A DNA stretch of 64,000 nt, taken from the NCBI GenBank assembly GCA_013298625.1, contig JAAFIF010000023.1, positions 1-64,000 on the forward strand. Direction: 5' to 3'. Every line of letters begins with the position of its first letter. Position 1 is the stretch's first letter. This DNA comes from Myxococcales bacterium (GTDB taxonomy: Bacteria; Myxococcota_A; Polyangia; Polyangiales; Ga0077539). The translations under genes were made by a program, and so were the position numbers. Below are positions 52,198 to 61,514 of the stretch, one piece after another. A model generated the notes under the pieces. The model did no database searches, was not told the origin of the DNA, and saw only the letters and a program-made list of their open reading frames with translations.

Positions 52198-53442
52198 ATG
52201 ACGTTGCGCGTGCGCTTGCTTCTGCCATTGATGCTCGTCGGTTGCTCGACGGGCCCCGTGAATCCCCCCGCAGACGGCGCGGTCGCTGACGGGAGCGCCG
52301 ATGCGCGCGCGTGCGGCCCGGGATCATCGACGCAGCCACAAGCGCGCGGCGACGCGGTCGGAGCCGTCGATCCTGCGACGGGCCTGCTCTATGTGTTCGG
52401 CGGAGACGTCGGGCCGACGGTGATGTGCATTCCGTCGCCGATGTTTCGCAACGACACGTGGAGCTACGACGCCGAGTGCGACGCGTGGCGATCGATCGAG
52501 ACGGCGACGGCGCCCACCGCGCGGGCGCGCGCTGCGTTTGCGACGGACACGCGACGACGAAGATTGGTGCTGTTCGGCGGTCGCTTTCGCGCGGGCGCGT
52601 CCGGCAACTACACGCTCTACAACGACGTGTGGGCCTTTGATTTCGCCGCCCAGTCTTGGGCGCAGATCGAGGTGACCGCGCCGGGGCCGACCCCGCGCGC
52701 CAACGCCGCGGCCGCCTACGACCCGATGGCCGACGAGCTGCTCGTGCATGGAGGCAACACGAGCGCCTCGGGGACCGCGTTTCAGCCGCAGTCGGACCTG
52801 TGGGCGCTCAACCTCGAGACGCGCGCGTGGCGACGGGTGGCGACGATGGGCACCGGACCGAGCGCGCGGCTCTTTCACGGCGCGACCGTGTCGGGAGGCG
52901 CGCTCTGGGTGCTCGGCGGCGGCGGCGCCAACGCGTTTCAGGGACCGTTCTTCAAAGACGTGTTTCGGCTGGATATTTCCACGTCGACGTGGTCGCGCGT
53001 CCTCGACGCCAACGACGACATCGCTGGGCGCATCAACCCCGCGCTCGTCCCCGACGGCGACGGCGTGCTCTTGCTCGCGGGCCACGACGACGGCTCGCTC
53101 GGCAACCGCAACGACGCGATCGGCGTGAGCGCGGCGGGCGCGGTCACGGTGCACGTCGCGGGCGATCAGCTCAACCAGCCGCCCGCGGGGTTCTGCGACT
53201 TTCCTGCGGACTTCGTCGCAGCGCAGGCGGACACGCCCGAGCGTCGCAGCGCGGGGATCGTCGCGCACGACCCGACGCGAAACCGCGTGGTGGTGTACGG
53301 CGGCAAGACCGACTGCGGCCTCGCCGGAGACGTGTGGATCTTCGACCTCGCGACACACCAGTGGCGCGTCTCGCGCAGCACCAACGACGGGATGTCCTGC
53401 GCGCGGCAAAACCGCACGGGCTGCTCGACGCTCTGCAGCTGA
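52198..53442 (+). CDS. Kelch-repeat lipoprotein, 414 aa
   Basis: The signal MTLRVRLLLPLMLVGC has lipobox LVGC. After a disordered Pro/Asp/Ala linker the protein shows kelch repeats (LLYVFGGDVG, RLVLFGGRF, LLVHGGN, ALWVLGGGGA, RVVVYGGKT) with typical double-Gly and Trp residues, making a surface or periplasmic beta-propeller of five to six blades. There are cysteine pairs near both ends. Kelch lipoproteins like this are frequent in myxobacteria and probably bind proteins or sugars. Confidence 0.85.
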   Translation: MTLRVRLLLPLMLVGCSTGPVNPPADGAVADGSADARACGPGSSTQPQARGDAVGAVDPATGLLYVFGGDVGPTVMCIPSPMFRNDTWSYDAECDAWRSIETATAPTARARAAFATDTRRRRLVLFGGRFRAGASGNYTLYNDVWAFDFAAQSWAQIEVTAPGPTPRANAAAAYDPMADELLVHGGNTSASGTAFQPQSDLWALNLETRAWRRVATMGTGPSARLFHGATVSGGALWVLGGGGANAFQGPFFKDVFRLDISTSTWSRVLDANDDIAGRINPALVPDGDGVLLLAGHDDGSLGNRNDAIGVSAAGAVTVHVAGDQLNQPPAGFCDFPADFVAAQADTPERRSAGIVAHDPTRNRVVVYGGKTDCGLAGDVWIFDLATHQWRVSRSTNDGMSCARQNRTGCSTLCS

Positions 53443-53465
53443 CGTCGCTATACCGCGCCCGCGAC

Positions 53466-53482
53466 GGGCATCGAAGATGCCC
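53466..53482. terminator. Short hairpin downstream of the kelch gene
   Basis: GGGCATC-GAA-GATGCCC is a perfect 7-bp stem with a 3-nt loop, located 24 bp after the stop codon of the rightward kelch gene. A U run is lacking, so this is a likely but weak terminator. Confidence 0.4.
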
Positions 53483-53511
53483 AAGCGGATCAGCGCGGTT
53501 GAAATCAAGTC

Positions 53512-53563
53512 AAACCACTGCCGCGCACCGGGAAAACTACGAACCCCAGCGCGGTAGTGGTTT
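53512..53563. terminator. Long hairpin between convergent genes
   Basis: A 15-nt left arm (53512-53526, starting AAACCACT) and a matching right arm (53549-53563, ending AGTGGTTT) pair at all but one position, where a G·U wobble forms in one transcript. The loop is 22 nt. The right arm runs into the stop codon of the leftward GNAT gene and ends in TTT. It is placed to stop transcription from both sides. Confidence 0.5.
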
Positions 53564-54191
53564 AGCGCTCGGCGATCATCACGCGCTGCATGGGGATGCC
53601 CTCTTTCTCAGAGAGCGAGCGCTCGCCGACGACGCCCATCGCGCGAAAGCCCTGCCGCGCGTAGAGCGCTTCGGCTCGCGGGTTGTCGATGGACACGTGC
53701 AGCGCGACGCGCGAGAGCCCCAGTGACTTCGCAAGCGAAAACACTGCTTCGAGCAGCAGCGATCCGATGCCCTGGCTGCGCACCGAGGCGTCGACGCCGA
53801 TCTGCGAGAGGTAGAGCACGTCGTCTGGGATGCCCTCGCCGAAGGGCGCGATGCGCACCGCGCGCATGGCGAGCGTGGGCCAGTCACGCGGGGCAAGCGC
53901 TCGAAGGACGGGCTTTGCGGTGCGCGCGAAGATGGCGGCCTTGTCCTTCGCCGCGAAGGCGGCGACCGCGCCGACGATCACGCCGTCGCGCTCGGCGACG
54001 GTGACGTGCTTGTGCGAGAACGCGCCGTCGGGCGCGACGAACACCGTGGCCATCACGGCCTGCGCCGTGAGCTCGTCTTGCTCGGGCGCGAGCGAGTACG
54101 AGAGCACGTCGGGGCCTGACGAGAAGAGAAAGCGCGCGACGCGACGGGCGTCGTCCGTGGGCTTTGCGCGACGGATGATCACGGCGCTCAT
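53562..54191 (-). CDS. GNAT-family N-acetyltransferase, 209 aa
   Basis: The acetyl-CoA binding motif is visible as VRSQGIGSLLLEAVFSLAKS (Q/RxxGxG/A). VALHVSIDNPRAEALYARQG follows, typical of motif B in GNAT proteins. The protein is soluble. Its substrate is unknown. It is the last gene of a six-gene leftward operon, overlapping the TPR/HEAT gene by four bases. In this context it might modify a partner of the MoxR/vWA complex, or be a passenger. Confidence 0.85.
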   Translation of the reverse strand: MSAVIIRRAKPTDDARRVARFLFSSGPDVLSYSLAPEQDELTAQAVMATVFVAPDGAFSHKHVTVAERDGVIVGAVAAFAAKDKAAIFARTAKPVLRALAPRDWPTLAMRAVRIAPFGEGIPDDVLYLSQIGVDASVRSQGIGSLLLEAVFSLAKSLGLSRVALHVSIDNPRAEALYARQGFRAMGVVGERSLSEKEGIPMQRVMIAER

Positions 54192-55978
54192 CGATCACCG
54201 CGCCGTTGACGAAGCTGGATGAGCGCGCGCTGCACGTCGCCTTGCTCGCGCTCGATGGCCTGCGCGATGGACTTCGCCGCGTCGGGAAAGTCCGTCCGCT
54301 CGAGCAGCTCGTACGCGGCGCGGCGGTCCTCGCCGGTGCCGTGCGAGAGCACACCGATGAGGTACTCGATGGCTTCGAGGGTCTGCACTTTTCCGATCGA
54401 CGCGAGCGCGGCGCGGCGCACTTCGGGGTCGACCGAGTCGCGATGCAAGCGCGAGAGCGGGTCGAACGCGTGCGGAAAGTGCAGGCGCGACACGGCGTCG
54501 CGCGCGTTCTGGCGCACCGTGGGATCGGGGTCCACGACGCCCTTGTTGATCACCACGAACGTGCGCTTGAAGAAGAGCATCTGCGCCGCGCGCAGGACGC
54601 TGGCGCGCACCTGCGGAGCGGCGTGTTCGTAGAGCAGCTCGAGCGGGGCGAGCACTTGATACACCTGCACTTGACCGAGCTTTTCTCCGAGCGCGGCGAG
54701 CGCGGAAGGGTGCTGCGCGCTCGCGTGCGTGAGCGGCTGGAGCCGCGCGACGAGGGCGCGCCTGCGCACGAAGGACGGCAGCGTGGTGTCGAGCAGGATC
54801 TGCCCGCACGTCTCGACAGCGTCGCCAGCGGACTCCCACTCGATGACGTCGTCGTTCCAGATGTCCGGGTATTTGACGGGCTGCTTGAGGTAGTCGGGCA
54901 GCGGCGGCTGCGCGCCCTGCTCGTTGCGCGCGTCCGAGTAGCGCTCGGAGAGCCGCTGGTAGCGCTTGGTCCGCGACTCTTCGAGGCCGATCGACGCGAG
55001 CGTTCGAAACGTGGCGACCGCGTTTCCGTGCATGCCCGCGCTCGAGTAGGCGCCCACCGCGGCGAGGTACGCGTTCTCTGCGAGCTCTCCGGCGCCGCCG
55101 TTGTGCAGGATCGCGGATGCGGCTTTCTCCCACGCTTGTGCTTCACGAATGCGCAGCGCGCCATGAAACGTCAGGCCCACCGCGCGCGCGTAGTCCGCGG
55201 CCTCGTGCAGCATCGTCGCCGCCGCGTGAAACTCACCCGCGGCCTCGGCCTTGTTGATGAAGTCTTCGTAGTACTGAAGCGCGTAGTGCTTGAGGTGATC
55301 CTCTCGCAAGATGCGCACGCAGTTGACGTAGCCCTCGGCGAGGTTCTCGAACGATCCCGTCTCGACGCCGAGCGTCAGCAGCACCTGAAAGCAGTCGAAC
55401 GCGCGATCTCTCAACCCGCGCGTCTCGAGCACGTCCGCGGCCTCTTCGAGCAGCCGCATCGCGCGCACGCGGCAGCGCACCGCGGCCGAGTCGTCGCCGA
55501 GCTTCTGCAGCACGCGGCCGAGGTTGAAGCTCACGAGCGCCGCGACGTACGGGTCCGTTCGCAGCTTCGGATCCGCGGCGACCTCCTCCCACAGCGCGCG
55601 GGCGGCGGGGTAGTCCTCCGCGCGCTCATAGGAGATCGCTGCGTGCGCCGGCCAGCCTGCGGTGCGGTAGTGCTTCGCGGCCTCTTTGGGGTCCGGCCGC
55701 GAGCCGCACAAAAACGAGCGCGCGTAGTCGATCGGCGACGTGTTGATCGAGACGCGCTGCATGTCCTGCGCGCGGCCGAGGTAGAGCAGGACCGTGGCCG
55801 CGGCGCGCTGCATGTTCGCCTGCGAAAACGCCTGCGCGAGGAGAAACATCGCCTCGTCGTAGTCGCGGTCGACCAGGTGCGCCTGCTCGGCGACGCCCAT
55901 GAGCTGCTTGGCGGCCTCGACGGCGTTGCCGACCGAGAGCATGTGCCGCGCGCGATTGACTTGCTCTTCTGTGAGCAC
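54188..55978 (-). CDS. TPR/HEAT-repeat scaffold protein, 596 aa
   Basis: The first 380 residues are helical TPR-like pairs (AAKHYRTAGWPAHAAISYER, AFDCFQVLLTLGVETGSFEN). The last 190 are HEAT-like repeats (DPTVRQNARDAVSRLHFPHA, VDPEVRRAALASIGKVQT, GEDRRAAYELLERTDFPDAA). No signal peptide or membrane helix is present. It lies 3 bp downstream of the vWA gene and overlaps the GNAT gene. In MoxR/vWA systems helical-repeat proteins serve as scaffolds or target binders. Confidence 0.78.
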   Translation of the reverse strand: MLTEEQVNRARHMLSVGNAVEAAKQLMGVAEQAHLVDRDYDEAMFLLAQAFSQANMQRAAATVLLYLGRAQDMQRVSINTSPIDYARSFLCGSRPDPKEAAKHYRTAGWPAHAAISYERAEDYPAARALWEEVAADPKLRTDPYVAALVSFNLGRVLQKLGDDSAAVRCRVRAMRLLEEAADVLETRGLRDRAFDCFQVLLTLGVETGSFENLAEGYVNCVRILREDHLKHYALQYYEDFINKAEAAGEFHAAATMLHEAADYARAVGLTFHGALRIREAQAWEKAASAILHNGGAGELAENAYLAAVGAYSSAGMHGNAVATFRTLASIGLEESRTKRYQRLSERYSDARNEQGAQPPLPDYLKQPVKYPDIWNDDVIEWESAGDAVETCGQILLDTTLPSFVRRRALVARLQPLTHASAQHPSALAALGEKLGQVQVYQVLAPLELLYEHAAPQVRASVLRAAQMLFFKRTFVVINKGVVDPDPTVRQNARDAVSRLHFPHAFDPLSRLHRDSVDPEVRRAALASIGKVQTLEAIEYLIGVLSHGTGEDRRAAYELLERTDFPDAAKSIAQAIEREQGDVQRALIQLRQRRGDR

Positions 55979-55981
55979 GGG

Positions 55982-57520
55982 TCACTCTCCTTCGACGTCG
56001 TACTCGTCGACGTCTGCGCGCTGCCCGTTGGGCGGGGGAGGGGCCTTGGACATGCGACCGGGCGGCAGCATGGATTGCCGCGCGCCTTCGCTCGCTGCTT
56101 CGACGATGGAGATGGCGCGGGTGGCGCGCGCGTTCTTGTCGCGCAGGGCCTGCTCGGTCACGACTTCGTGGCCGGTGAGCATCGAGAGGTAGTCGAGCTC
56201 GAGCGCGCCGCGCGAGGGGAGCATGAACACGCCGTACAACTCAGCGTGTTCGCGGATGCGCCGAACGAGCTCGATCGGCACGTGACACTCGGCGTGCGTG
56301 ATGATGTACGCGGTGATGCTCACGCGGTCGCGCATGCGGTCGAGGTCCGACGCGAACTGCGAGAACACCCGCGCGTAGTTGCGGCCGTGCTCTCCCTTGA
56401 AGGTGAGGATGCCGGCGACATGCATGGGTGCGTTGGCGGCGCGCGCGTTGCGCCGGACGCGCAGCGGCTCGTACAAGCGCGAGTCGAAGAAGCGCACGTT
56501 GGCGTCGAAGCCGAGCAGCGTCATCTTCTTGGCGAGCGCGATGGCGAGGCCGCGGGCGAACACCGCGCGCGCGCCGCGCATCGAGGCGCTCGCGTCGACG
56601 AGGATCTGGTACATGCGCGGAGGCGGCTTCATCTGCGCCTCGTGCGCGTAGTAGAGCATCTCGTTCTCCATGAAGCGCTGGTCGAACAGGTCGTCGTCGT
56701 TGGCCATCTCGGTGAGCACGAGAGAGTCCAGCGACCCGTTGGTGACCACGCCCGAGTAGCCGTCGACCGAGAACACTTGCTGCCCGCCGCCGCGCTTGGT
56801 CTCGAGGACCGAGGGGAGGATATCCAGCGAGAAGTTCACGACGTCGTTGGCGTCTGGAGAAGAGAACACGTTGAGCAGGTCGACCAGCTCGGTCTCGGGC
56901 ATCGAGCCCGCGTCGCGGCCGAACATGCGGAGCAGCTCGAGCGTGTCGAGGTCGATCTGCTCGAGCGCCAAGAGCAGCGGCAGGCGCTGCTGCACGAGGT
57001 GACGGAGGTAGTCGAGCTCGATGCGTCGATCGACGCTGTTCCACCCCTGCGAGAGCATCGAGAGGGTGATGGTGAGCATCTCGGCGTTGGGCGTGACCGC
57101 CTCGAACGCCGTGCGCTGGCCCTTCCATCGCTCGCTCACGGGGCCGAGCGCGCGAGCGAGCACTGTGGTGATCACCGCGTCTTCGACGGCGGCTTTGCTC
57201 GCGAGCGCCGCGACTTCAGTCTCGGCCATCTCGGTCAGCAGCTTGGCGTACTGATCGATCAGCCGAACCTTGTCCGTGTCGTTGATCCCGACGGACGGGT
57301 CCGCGCTCACCTGCGGGCGCACCGCGAACGGGGGGCGCGCGCCGAGCAAGATCGCGCCCATGTCGTGCACGATGAAGAACGGGACGGTGATCCCGAAGCG
57401 GCAGAGCGAGTTGTACCAGGCGAGCGGACGTGTCCCGAGCGTGCTCGTGGCCGCGTGCGCGCAGCAGAGCGCGAGCGAACCGTAGACGCGCTTCTCTGCG
57501 GGGTTGAGCTGCGTAGACAC
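55982..57520 (-). CDS. vWA-domain protein of the MoxR operon, 512 aa
   Basis: The C-terminal half carries a von Willebrand A domain with MIDAS DASAS (Asp 309, Ser 311, Ser 313) and later GYSGV-free helical and beta elements, including DLDRMRDRVSITAYIITHAE. The N-terminal 300 residues are helical and not part of vWA. It is cytoplasmic. MoxR ATPases normally act with vWA proteins as chaperone-like pairs, and the gene lies 18 bp downstream of the MoxR gene. The last 30 residues are Pro/Asp/Glu-rich and disordered. Confidence 0.85.
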   Translation of the reverse strand: MSTQLNPAEKRVYGSLALCCAHAATSTLGTRPLAWYNSLCRFGITVPFFIVHDMGAILLGARPPFAVRPQVSADPSVGINDTDKVRLIDQYAKLLTEMAETEVAALASKAAVEDAVITTVLARALGPVSERWKGQRTAFEAVTPNAEMLTITLSMLSQGWNSVDRRIELDYLRHLVQQRLPLLLALEQIDLDTLELLRMFGRDAGSMPETELVDLLNVFSSPDANDVVNFSLDILPSVLETKRGGGQQVFSVDGYSGVVTNGSLDSLVLTEMANDDDLFDQRFMENEMLYYAHEAQMKPPPRMYQILVDASASMRGARAVFARGLAIALAKKMTLLGFDANVRFFDSRLYEPLRVRRNARAANAPMHVAGILTFKGEHGRNYARVFSQFASDLDRMRDRVSITAYIITHAECHVPIELVRRIREHAELYGVFMLPSRGALELDYLSMLTGHEVVTEQALRDKNARATRAISIVEAASEGARQSMLPPGRMSKAPPPPNGQRADVDEYDVEGE

Positions 57521-57538
57521 TGCCGCCCTTTTCTCTGC

Positions 57539-58702
57539 TCAGCCGACGGCGCGGCCCGAGCGAAACATGTGTTCGAGGAGCTGATCGACCTCTTGCAGCG
57601 CGCGCCGCGCGGGGTCCGTTCCGATCGCTTGCAGGGCGGTCTTGATCTCCGTGATCGCGCGCATGTGCGCGAACAGCTGCAGGTCCGACACGGGCGCGCC
57701 CGACGTGAGCGTCGCGCGGATTCGTTGCAGCTCGAGCAAGAGCGCGTCGAGCGAGACATCCGCCGAGGCCGACCGTCGCGCTTCGGGGTGCGCCTTGTAG
57801 TGCGCTTCGAGCACGGGGGTCACGATGCCCTCGAGGATCTCGGTCTGCTCGATGGTGTTCCAGATGTGCTTCAAGATCGCGAGGTCCGAGGCGTCGCACT
57901 GCTGGCGGCCGTCGTAGTAGGCGCTCGCGGCCATGAGCTTGACGAGCTTCACCACACGGCGGTCGCTGAGCGAGACGCCCTCGGCGCGGATCGAGAGCAC
58001 GAGGCTCTTGTACGTCGCGAGCAGGTCGTCGGGCAGCCGCATGCGGTGAGCGACCTCCGCGCGCGCGCCCCAGATCTCGCGGGTGCTCGTAATGGGCTGC
58101 ACCGCCTGGCGAGCGCCGAGCTTGGCGAGCTCTTGCTGCACGCCGCGAAACACCAGGTCGTTGAAGTGATACGCGTCGAGGTGATCGCTCTTCACGCGCA
58201 GCAAGAAGCGGTCGAAGATCGCGGCGAGCGACTCGTCCTGGGGCACTTCGTTGCTCGCGCCGATGACGCTGAGCAAGGGGATGTCGACGACCAGCGCGCC
58301 GTTGTTGAACTTGCGCTCGTTGAGCACCGTGAGCAGCGAGTTCAAGATGGCCGAGTTGCTCTTGAAGATCTCGTCGAGAAATACGATCTCGGCCTCGGGG
58401 AGCATGCCTTCGGTGCGCCGACGGTAGACGCCCTGACGAAACGCGGGGATGTCCACGGGGCCGAAGAGCTCGTTCGGCTCGGTGAAGCGCGTGAGCAAGT
58501 ACTCGAAGTACTTCGAGTCGATGAGCTGAGAGAAGCCGCGGACGACGGCGCTCTTCGCGGTTCCGGGCGCGCCGATGAGCGCGATGTGCTCACCGGCGAG
58601 GACCGATAGGATCAGCAGGCGGATGGTCTCCTGCTTTCCGAGGAACTGCGCTTCGAGGGTGCGGGCGATTTGCCGCAGGTTCTGCACGAATTGCTGGCTC
58701 AC
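57539..58702 (-). CDS. MoxR-family AAA+ ATPase, RavA-like, 387 aa
   Basis: Walker A is GAPGTAKS (residues 44-51), Walker B IVFLDEIF (Asp 110, Glu 111). The MoxR-typical FTEPNELFGPVDIPAFRQ and LLTVLNERKFNNG stretches follow, and the sensor region VIGASNEVP is intact. The last 130 residues are a helical lid/insert. It is cytoplasmic. The start overlaps the stop of the upstream unknown gene by four bases. It most likely remodels or activates a target together with the vWA protein. In predicted ternary systems it acts with a beta-propeller-like third partner. Confidence 0.92.
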   Translation of the reverse strand: MSQQFVQNLRQIARTLEAQFLGKQETIRLLILSVLAGEHIALIGAPGTAKSAVVRGFSQLIDSKYFEYLLTRFTEPNELFGPVDIPAFRQGVYRRRTEGMLPEAEIVFLDEIFKSNSAILNSLLTVLNERKFNNGALVVDIPLLSVIGASNEVPQDESLAAIFDRFLLRVKSDHLDAYHFNDLVFRGVQQELAKLGARQAVQPITSTREIWGARAEVAHRMRLPDDLLATYKSLVLSIRAEGVSLSDRRVVKLVKLMAASAYYDGRQQCDASDLAILKHIWNTIEQTEILEGIVTPVLEAHYKAHPEARRSASADVSLDALLLELQRIRATLTSGAPVSDLQLFAHMRAITEIKTALQAIGTDPARRALQEVDQLLEHMFRSGRAVG

Positions 58703-59817
58703 GGTGAGACCTCTGCGATGCCCGCGCGGGCGAGCAGCGCCGCGCCGGGTCCTGGTTGCGATGGAGCACGAAGGGGCCGTTCGTCCAGACGAAGCGCGGC
58801 CACGATGACATCAGTGGATACACGGCACAGACGCGCGGTGCGCTCTGCGCCGAGGCGCGAGACGAGCTCGTATCCGAGCGCCTGTCCGCTGGGCGGAGCG
58901 CCGCGAGCGAGCGCCTCGGTGATCAGCATCTCCAAGTGAAACGCGACGAGCAACCCGATCGCGTTCGGAGGGGCGCCGAGGTTGTACGCGTGAATGGTCG
59001 CGCGCTCGATGCAGCGGACTCGGTGGGCGATCGCGTCGCCGGTGCGCATGCCGGGCGTGAGCGCCGTGCGCATCGCGGCGCCGCGCAGGGCGTCGTCGGC
59101 GAGCATCGAGAGCGACGCGCCCGTCCAACGAAAGGGCAGCGGCGCGTCGGGGCGATCGGCGAGCATCAGGTCCGTCAGCGGGCTGAGCGCGAGCGCGAGG
59201 TCGGCGAGCGGCAGCAGGTCGAACTCGGGCAGCGGGTGCGCCAGCGTCGAGAGCAGTTGAAACAGGTCGTGCCGGGTCTTGGTCTCTTGCACGCGGCGGA
59301 CGGACTTCCACGCGGTCAATCGATTCGGCGGGGAGATTCCAACGAATTTCGCGCTTCCCGCCCAGAACGTGACGTCCGTGTCGACCCGGCCTACTACGTC
59401 GAGCCGCGCGAAGACCGCGTGTCGCAGCGCGACCTCTTGGGCCGTGCGCGGCAGGGTCACCCACTCGAGCACCTGCGCGGTCCACGTGCGAACGGTCTGG
59501 CGAAGTCCAGTGCGGCCGCTGACATCGGGGTGCGTGAGCGCGAAGAGGTTGTGCCACGCGACGCACAGCCCGATCACGTCTTCGGTGAGCGTGACGAAGT
59601 CCGTCGTCGGGCCGAAGCGAGAGAGCTCGACGCGCGCGGCGTTGACCGCGTCGGCCATGAGCTTTCCGTCGGCCATCGAGAGGTTCATCCCTTTGGGGCC
59701 CGAGACGAGCTCGTCGAGCGCGCCGGGGCCGAGCACGCCGTCGATCTCGACGTGGCCACCGGTGATGAGCGGCGTCACGAAGCCGCGAAGAAACTTGTCG
59801 ATTGCCTTTTCAGCCAC
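58699..59817 (-). CDS. Unknown protein of the MoxR/vWA operon, 372 aa
   Basis: A soluble helical protein, with no signal or membrane segment. Its start (MAEKAIDKFLRGFVTPLITG) and its middle (FVTLTEDVIGLCVAWHNLFA, HDLFQLLSTLAHPLPEFDLL) are Leu/Ala-rich helices, with one Trp/Phe-rich central part. No motif is recognised. It overlaps the upstream bpX-like gene by eight bases and the MoxR gene by four, so it is translated in step with both. Predicted ternary systems carry extra conserved unknown domains of this kind between bpX and MoxR. Confidence 0.7.
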   Translation of the reverse strand: MAEKAIDKFLRGFVTPLITGGHVEIDGVLGPGALDELVSGPKGMNLSMADGKLMADAVNAARVELSRFGPTTDFVTLTEDVIGLCVAWHNLFALTHPDVSGRTGLRQTVRTWTAQVLEWVTLPRTAQEVALRHAVFARLDVVGRVDTDVTFWAGSAKFVGISPPNRLTAWKSVRRVQETKTRHDLFQLLSTLAHPLPEFDLLPLADLALALSPLTDLMLADRPDAPLPFRWTGASLSMLADDALRGAAMRTALTPGMRTGDAIAHRVRCIERATIHAYNLGAPPNAIGLLVAFHLEMLITEALARGAPPSGQALGYELVSRLGAERTARLCRVSTDVIVAALRLDERPLRAPSQPGPGAALLARAGIAEVSP

Positions 59818-61384
59818 CAGTTCCCCCGCGGTCGGGACCCTGGCCGGGCGGGAGCTGTCCCGCGGCGAGGGCTGCGGCGCTGAGCTCGCGCGGCGGGGGA
59901 AGGCCCGTTCGCGCGCCGGGCGAGGTGATCCCCGCGAGCATTCCTGGCGGTGACGGCCACAAATCCGGCAACGGACGATCGCCGTCGAGCGGCGGCGCGA
60001 TGGGCGAGTCTTCGTGCACCGGAACGTCGCTCACGAGCAGCCGCATCGCAGGAACGAACGCGTGCTCGGGCACGGCGGTCAACGGGTACGTCCCGCCCAT
60101 CACGAACACCCGCTGGCCGCCTTCGATCTTCGCGATCTGCCGCAACACGTCGGGCGGAAGCGGCGGAGACATGGTCATCCCGAGAGGGACGAACACGCCC
60201 TGACCGAGCTCTTCGAAGAGCGTCCCGAGGGGGATGTTCTGCACTCCGTCGGGCCCGTAGAGATAGATCGCGTTGTCCGTAAACGCGGCGGAGATCTTCG
60301 TGAGCGCCGATGGGGGCAGCACAGCGAGCGCGCGCCCGAGCGTGTCGCGCTCTTGTGCGCTGACGACCAGCGCGCTCACGCGCTTGGGCGCGCTCGTCGA
60401 CGGAACGAGCGTGAGGGCCAGGTTGAACTTCGCCTCGATGGGCTTGGTCTTCACGTTGGCCGCCGGTTGACCGGACTCCGAAGCGAGCGTGGTGACCGCT
60501 TGCACGTCGATGAACGGCGGTCGCTGCGCGAGCACGACGGCGCCTTCGCCGCCCGAGCGAAACAGCGCGAGCTCTTCGGCCGCGAACAACGGCGTGCACG
60601 AAGACAGCGGAATCGGGTGACGGTAGCCGTACTCGACCGCGGTGCGCTCTCCGTCGGGAACGAACACCTTCACGCCCGGCAGGGACTTCAGCAGCTGCAC
60701 GAAGCGAGGCTGCGGCTGGTGCAAGAGCAGCAGGTACGCGCGCTCGATCGACGAGCTCGTCCCGCCGCGCTCCCACTCGACGAGCGCGACGCGGGCAGGC
60801 GCGTTCCACCGAGACAGGTAGCCGACGACGGACTCGCCGAGGCCGATACGAACCAACGCGTAGAGCTGCCTGGGTGTTTCAGCGCGGCTGCGCGGGACGT
60901 GCACGGGCGCGAGACGCAAGATGAGATCCCGCACGCCGATCGTGCGTTCGAGCCGATACGGCTGCGAAAATCGATCGTGATAGAGCGCGAGGTCGCCCGG
61001 GTCCGCGAGCAGCTCGCCCGCGTCGTAGCCGAACGGCGCCTGCGCGTCGCGATACTTCACGAAATGCCGCCCAGAGCCCGTGAACACCATGCCGCCGACG
61101 AGGCGCGCGATGGACGCGATGCGGTCCATTCGATGCGACGACGAGGACTGCACCTCGACGACCATCTCTCGCGTTCGCAGCGGAGAGAGCACCTGCAAGA
61201 TGCGCATCGAGTCGAGCAGCTCGTCGAGCGCGCCCTCTTCGCCGGTGGCGCGAAGAAACGCGACGAGCCTCTCGGCCGATTGCAAGAGCACGATGCCGAG
61301 GGGGCCGAGGGCGACGCCTCTCGCGTCTGGCACCAGCCCCGGCGTTCGGAACCGACTCTGGTGAAGGACAACGCGTTCGATCAC
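59810..61384 (-). CDS. bpX-like protein of a MoxR-vWA ternary system, 524 aa
   Basis: This is the first gene of the operon. The protein shows FVQLLKSLPGVKVFVPDGER followed by TAVEYGYRHPIPLSSC and an LFRSGGEGAV-type strand. This is the pattern I recall from the bpX-type third components of MoxR-vWA-beta-propeller ternary systems. The middle and C-terminal parts alternate beta strands and loops, as in a propeller, and a Pro/Gly-rich tail closes it. It is cytoplasmic. Family assignment is by memory of a motif and by operon context. A protein of unknown fold that merely shares the operon is the main alternative. Confidence 0.55.
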   Translation of the reverse strand: MIERVVLHQSRFRTPGLVPDARGVALGPLGIVLLQSAERLVAFLRATGEEGALDELLDSMRILQVLSPLRTREMVVEVQSSSSHRMDRIASIARLVGGMVFTGSGRHFVKYRDAQAPFGYDAGELLADPGDLALYHDRFSQPYRLERTIGVRDLILRLAPVHVPRSRAETPRQLYALVRIGLGESVVGYLSRWNAPARVALVEWERGGTSSSIERAYLLLLHQPQPRFVQLLKSLPGVKVFVPDGERTAVEYGYRHPIPLSSCTPLFAAEELALFRSGGEGAVVLAQRPPFIDVQAVTTLASESGQPAANVKTKPIEAKFNLALTLVPSTSAPKRVSALVVSAQERDTLGRALAVLPPSALTKISAAFTDNAIYLYGPDGVQNIPLGTLFEELGQGVFVPLGMTMSPPLPPDVLRQIAKIEGGQRVFVMGGTYPLTAVPEHAFVPAMRLLVSDVPVHEDSPIAPPLDGDRPLPDLWPSPPGMLAGITSPGARTGLPPPRELSAAALAAGQLPPGQGPDRGGTGG

Positions 61385-61514
61385 GGTGGGCTCGCAGCGG
61401 ACCGTACGGGGCGGGGTGTACAGGGGTCAAGGGCTCTGGCCTGCTCGCGAGCCGTTCTCTTCGCGCATCGACGGATGTGAGGGCGATTGCGATCTGCGCT
61501 AGAGTCTGCGACCG

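Noticed and set aside
54206-58609. Very long rightward frame of about 1467 codons across the MoxR/vWA operon
   Set aside because: It runs antisense to four genes with clear motifs and start-stop coupling and shows only Arg/His/Glu-rich low-quality sequence.
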